Source of the DNA: Planctomycetota bacterium
GTDB lineage: Bacteria > Planctomycetota > Planctomycetia > Planctomycetales > Planctomycetaceae
NCBI GenBank assembly: GCA_018242525.1
Contig: JAFEBS010000008.1
Coordinates: forward strand, 1 to 64,000
Length of the DNA stretch: 64,000 nucleotides
Reading direction: 5' to 3'
The position numbers were made by a program, and so were the translations under genes. Below the pieces are notes generated by a model. It searched no databases and was not told the DNA's origin. It saw only the letters and a list, made by a program, of their open reading frames with translations. Below are positions 61,414 through 64,000 of this stretch, piece by piece. How positions within the stretch are numbered: position 1 is the stretch's first letter; the number at the start of each line of letters is the position of its first letter.

Positions 61414-64000
61414 TCAGCGGTCGCCGAGGGGGGCGGCGTCGGAGGCGTTTTTCGAGTCCGCGGGTTTGTCGTTCGGGTCCGGTTGTGCTGGCTTCTCGGC
61501 TGGGTTGTCGACGACGTTGCTGTCGATCGCTTTCCGCAGTTCACGGACAGTTTCCTTCGGCAGTTCGAGTTTCCAGCTCTTTTCGTCGGTCGTCACGGTG
61601 TGCGATAACCAATCGCCGTTCTCCTTCGGCCACACAGACTCGACGATAGAAGCCACACCGGATTCGACGCGTTGCAACTTCGCTTCGAACCGGTACTTCA
61701 GCCGGCCTGCCAGGAGGAACACAGACCGGTCATCGGCCGATGCGTCTTTTAAATCAAAAGACTGTCCATTCCCATTCTGGATAAGGGTTGCCTGCCCGGT
61801 ATTGGGATCGAATGTGAGTTCTTGCGAATTCGATGAGCCGGGCCACCAGTGTTTTCCATCGAGGACGGTTTCCCCGCTGTCGAACCGGCATTTGATCACG
61901 ATCTTCGCGGTCCGCAAATCTTCGGGCAACGGCGGCATCGTGATCAGCACCGGCACTTTTTTCCGTGGACCGGGGCAAATCACCGTGATCTCCCGCGGCT
62001 TTTCATCGCGGATCAGAATCGATTGCGTACAGACCTGATCGTTGGCGGTCACGGTCAATTCGTACCGATCCGGTGACAGCGATTGAAAACAGAACCGGCG
62101 CTTGTCCCGCGGTCCTGCCGAATCGGCGACTTCGGTGCTGCCGTTTCCATAGGCAATATAGACGTTGGCAACCTGTGCCGGCGGACCGTCGGCGGTTTCC
62201 TGGACGCATTTCACCGTCAAAGTCGGCGGGACCTTGTTTTCCATCGGCATCACTTCGGGAGAATTGCGAGTCTGTGCCGGTTTCCCCGCTGCCAACGATT
62301 CATCTTCCTGCAGCCGCTTTCGAATCTCAGCGATCAGCTCTTTCGGGAACTCGACATTCCACGTCTTTTGATCCTGTTTCAGGTTGACCACCAATGCTGA
62401 AGCGTCCGGCCAGGAAATTGACGTGAGCCACGTATCGACATCGACCCGGTATCGGATGGAAATTGGACCATTCGGCAGGAAGACGGTCCGGTCTTCCGCA
62501 GGCGTACTTTTCAAATTGACTTGATTTCGACCGTCGTAAAGGAGAGTCGCTTTTCCTGTTTGCGGGTCGAAACTGACCCGCTGCTCCTCGTCTGGCAGGG
62601 TCCATTCGCCGTCGGCAGTTTGCACCGGGCCAGGTACCAGATTCACCGAAACCTCGCAGCCCGCCCGCACCAGATCCTCAGGGAGCGGCGGAGCCGAGAT
62701 CAGCACGGGAATCCGTTTCCTCAACGGCGGGCACACGATGGTGATTTCCCGCGGCTGTTCATCGCGAATGGTGATGTACTGTTGGTGTTGTTGACGATCC
62801 GGCAGCCAGGCATTCAGTTCGTAGCGGTCCGGGTCCCACTTTTCTCGGGAAATCCAACGGCCATTGGAGGGTTCGACTTTCCAGAATCTGTTGTGGCGCG
62901 ATTTGCCCTGGGAATTCAAGAACGTGATCGCACCGACGTCGGCTGGCGGACCGTCGGACTTTTCTTGGATGAAATTCAGCGTGAGTGTCGGCGGATCGGC
63001 CGCTTTCGAGGTCGCTTGCTCATCGGCCGTGGGAACCGGCACCCGTTTCTGATTTGGGTCTTGGAGTTCGTTTTCCAGAGGGACACCAGGAACCTGCTGG
63101 CGGACAGCGTCAACCGTTTTTAATCTCTTCAAGCTTTGCCGCGCATTGTCGAGGAATTCTTCCGGCCAGGCAAATTCCCAGCGGTTTTCGCCGCGTTCTA
63201 CGGTTTTAATCAGTTTCTGGACGGAAGGCTGCGGGGAGGATTGCGCATCAGAGACGTACGCGCCGTCACCTTCTTCCGTCGGCACTTCGAGCGAGATGAG
63301 AAAGCGAACGCTGACCGGGCCCGTTTTCACGAACATCACGCAGTCTTCCGGTTTTGTGTCGCGCAAATCGATCGCAGGGGAAGGGATTCCTTTTGACGTC
63401 CAGAGAGAAATCGGTCGACCGGTCCTGGGATCCACCAGCAGATCATGTGTCGTTCGTTTTCTGGATGAGTCCGGGGCGAACGAGGGCATCAAATCATCCG
63501 GATGGTCATAAACAGGAACGGGAGTCGAACCGGGCGGATTTTGGGATGGCGATTCCCAGGCGATACCCTCCACGACGACCGGTTGCTCTTCGAGCATGCA
63601 GTCCACCCGGCTGGCCCACTCTTGGAGATCTGCCGGCAACGGGGGCAGCGTGACCAGCACCGTTGCCGTCTCTCTTGGCCCGGGGCAGATGATCGTCAGT
63701 TCCTGCGGTTTTTCATCGCGGATCAAGACCGGTCGCCGGCAATTCTGGCCGTCGGTGAGCGTGACATGGAACTCGTAACGGCCCGGTTGCAGTGATCGGA
63801 AGGAGATCTGATCCTTGACGTCTTCCATCACAATGGATTCTTCCGTACTGCCGTCCGGATGACGCACGGTCGCCGGGTGGGGCACTCGCCGCAGGTTGGA
63901 AGCGTGCTCAATGCTGGTGCCGTTGCTGTCCCTCAGAGACGCCTGTTGGGGATTGACCACCGGTCCGTCCGCTCTGCCCTGGACGAATTTCACGGTCAAA
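61414..64000 (-). CDS. Protein of three diverged tandem modules (5' end outside window)
   Basis: At least 862 codons are present and the frame is open at the window edge, so the start is missing. Three related modules are visible, numbered from the edge. They open VKFVQGRADGP (3), LNFIQEKSDGPPADV (341) and VKCVQETADGPPAQV (596). Each continues to a beta-strand pattern ending DRYEL or GRYEF, then IRDEKP or IRDEQP (94, 411, 663), CPGPR, and PLPADL or PLPEDL. Each closes with a Trp-start helix (WEFAWPEEFLDNAR, WNVEFPKELIAEIR, WKLELPKETVRELR). The first half of each module resembles a carboxypeptidase-regulatory-like fold. It is probably extracytoplasmic; function unknown. Confidence 0.8.
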   Translation of the reverse strand, partial: LTVKFVQGRADGPVVNPQQASLRDSNGTSIEHASNLRRVPHPATVRHPDGSTEESIVMEDVKDQISFRSLQPGRYEFHVTLTDGQNCRRPVLIRDEKPQELTIICPGPRETATVLVTLPPLPADLQEWASRVDCMLEEQPVVVEGIAWESPSQNPPGSTPVPVYDHPDDLMPSFAPDSSRKRTTHDLLVDPRTGRPISLWTSKGIPSPAIDLRDTKPEDCVMFVKTGPVSVRFLISLEVPTEEGDGAYVSDAQSSPQPSVQKLIKTVERGENRWEFAWPEEFLDNARQSLKRLKTVDAVRQQVPGVPLENELQDPNQKRVPVPTADEQATSKAADPPTLTLNFIQEKSDGPPADVGAITFLNSQGKSRHNRFWKVEPSNGRWISREKWDPDRYELNAWLPDRQQHQQYITIRDEQPREITIVCPPLRKRIPVLISAPPLPEDLVRAGCEVSVNLVPGPVQTADGEWTLPDEEQRVSFDPQTGKATLLYDGRNQVNLKSTPAEDRTVFLPNGPISIRYRVDVDTWLTSISWPDASALVVNLKQDQKTWNVEFPKELIAEIRKRLQEDESLAAGKPAQTRNSPEVMPMENKVPPTLTVKCVQETADGPPAQVANVYIAYGNGSTEVADSAGPRDKRRFCFQSLSPDRYELTVTANDQVCTQSILIRDEKPREITVICPGPRKKVPVLITMPPLPEDLRTAKIVIKCRFDSGETVLDGKHWWPGSSNSQELTFDPNTGQATLIQNGNGQSFDLKDASADDRSVFLLAGRLKYRFEAKLQRVESGVASIVESVWPKENGDWLSHTVTTDEKSWKLELPKETVRELRKAIDSNVVDNPAEKPAQPDPNDKPADSKNASDAAPLGDR

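Overview
The window looks like chromosomal DNA of a planctomycete (phylum Planctomycetota, probably order Planctomycetales). The evidence is the gene content: three DUF1501 proteins, a PSD1 (DUF1549/DUF1553) protein with a planctomycete-type cytochrome c motif, a PVC-type membrane-bound dehydrogenase with HEAT-like region and CxxCH, a BlaI/M56 pair with a very long extension, a sulfatase, an EF-hand/LCCL secreted protein, a CHAT protease and a metacaspase. Base composition is moderately GC-rich. Most proteins carry Sec, Tat or lipoprotein signals. I see no rRNA, CRISPR array, prophage or plasmid functions. One tRNA (Val, GAC) and one REP-associated tyrosine transposase (RAYT) are present.

Layout. 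0-10.8 kb holds housekeeping and envelope genes: coproheme decarboxylase (hemQ/chdC), a Tgl-like transglutaminase homologue, an SMP-30 lactonase, a NhaD-like antiporter, an RluA pseudouridine synthase, an EF-hand/LCCL protein, an orphan histidine kinase, tRNA-Val, truncated hemoglobin and SixA. 11-23 kb is catabolic and secreted: sulfatase, DinB, a VCBS-sialidase fusion, DUF1501, PVC dehydrogenase and a Tat-exported TIM-barrel isomerase. 23-28 kb is a blaI-M56 regulatory operon with two matching palindromes upstream. 28-32 kb holds DUF1501, a TlpA lipoprotein and an FtsX permease. 32-37 kb holds a two-gene PilP/PilQ-like unit, then two inverted tandem-repeat arrays flanking a small secreted-protein gene. 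37.7-46.7 kb holds an RND efflux pair, yraN and a large FtsX-type permease. 46.7-52.3 kb is a GntR-PSD1-DUF1501 unit with paired palindromes upstream. 52.5-58.5 kb is a convergent pair of secreted caspase-clan proteins (TPR-CHAT and lipoprotein metacaspase). 58.7-59.5 kb is a RAYT element with perfect 20-bp inverted ends. The window closes with a two-module secreted protein and the 3' part of a protein made of three diverged repeats.

The strongest unexplained signal is non-coding. At least six small hairpins in intergenic spaces carry a GTAG tetranucleotide directly 5' of the stem. Two of them share the GTGA loop but have different, compensating stems. This is the architecture of REP sequences, and a RAYT gene is present in the same window. 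Other observations of note are the DUF1549-like segments inside the duplicated extension of the M56 sensor, and two palindrome pairs that look like operators (43 bp apart for BlaI, 21 bp apart for GntR).
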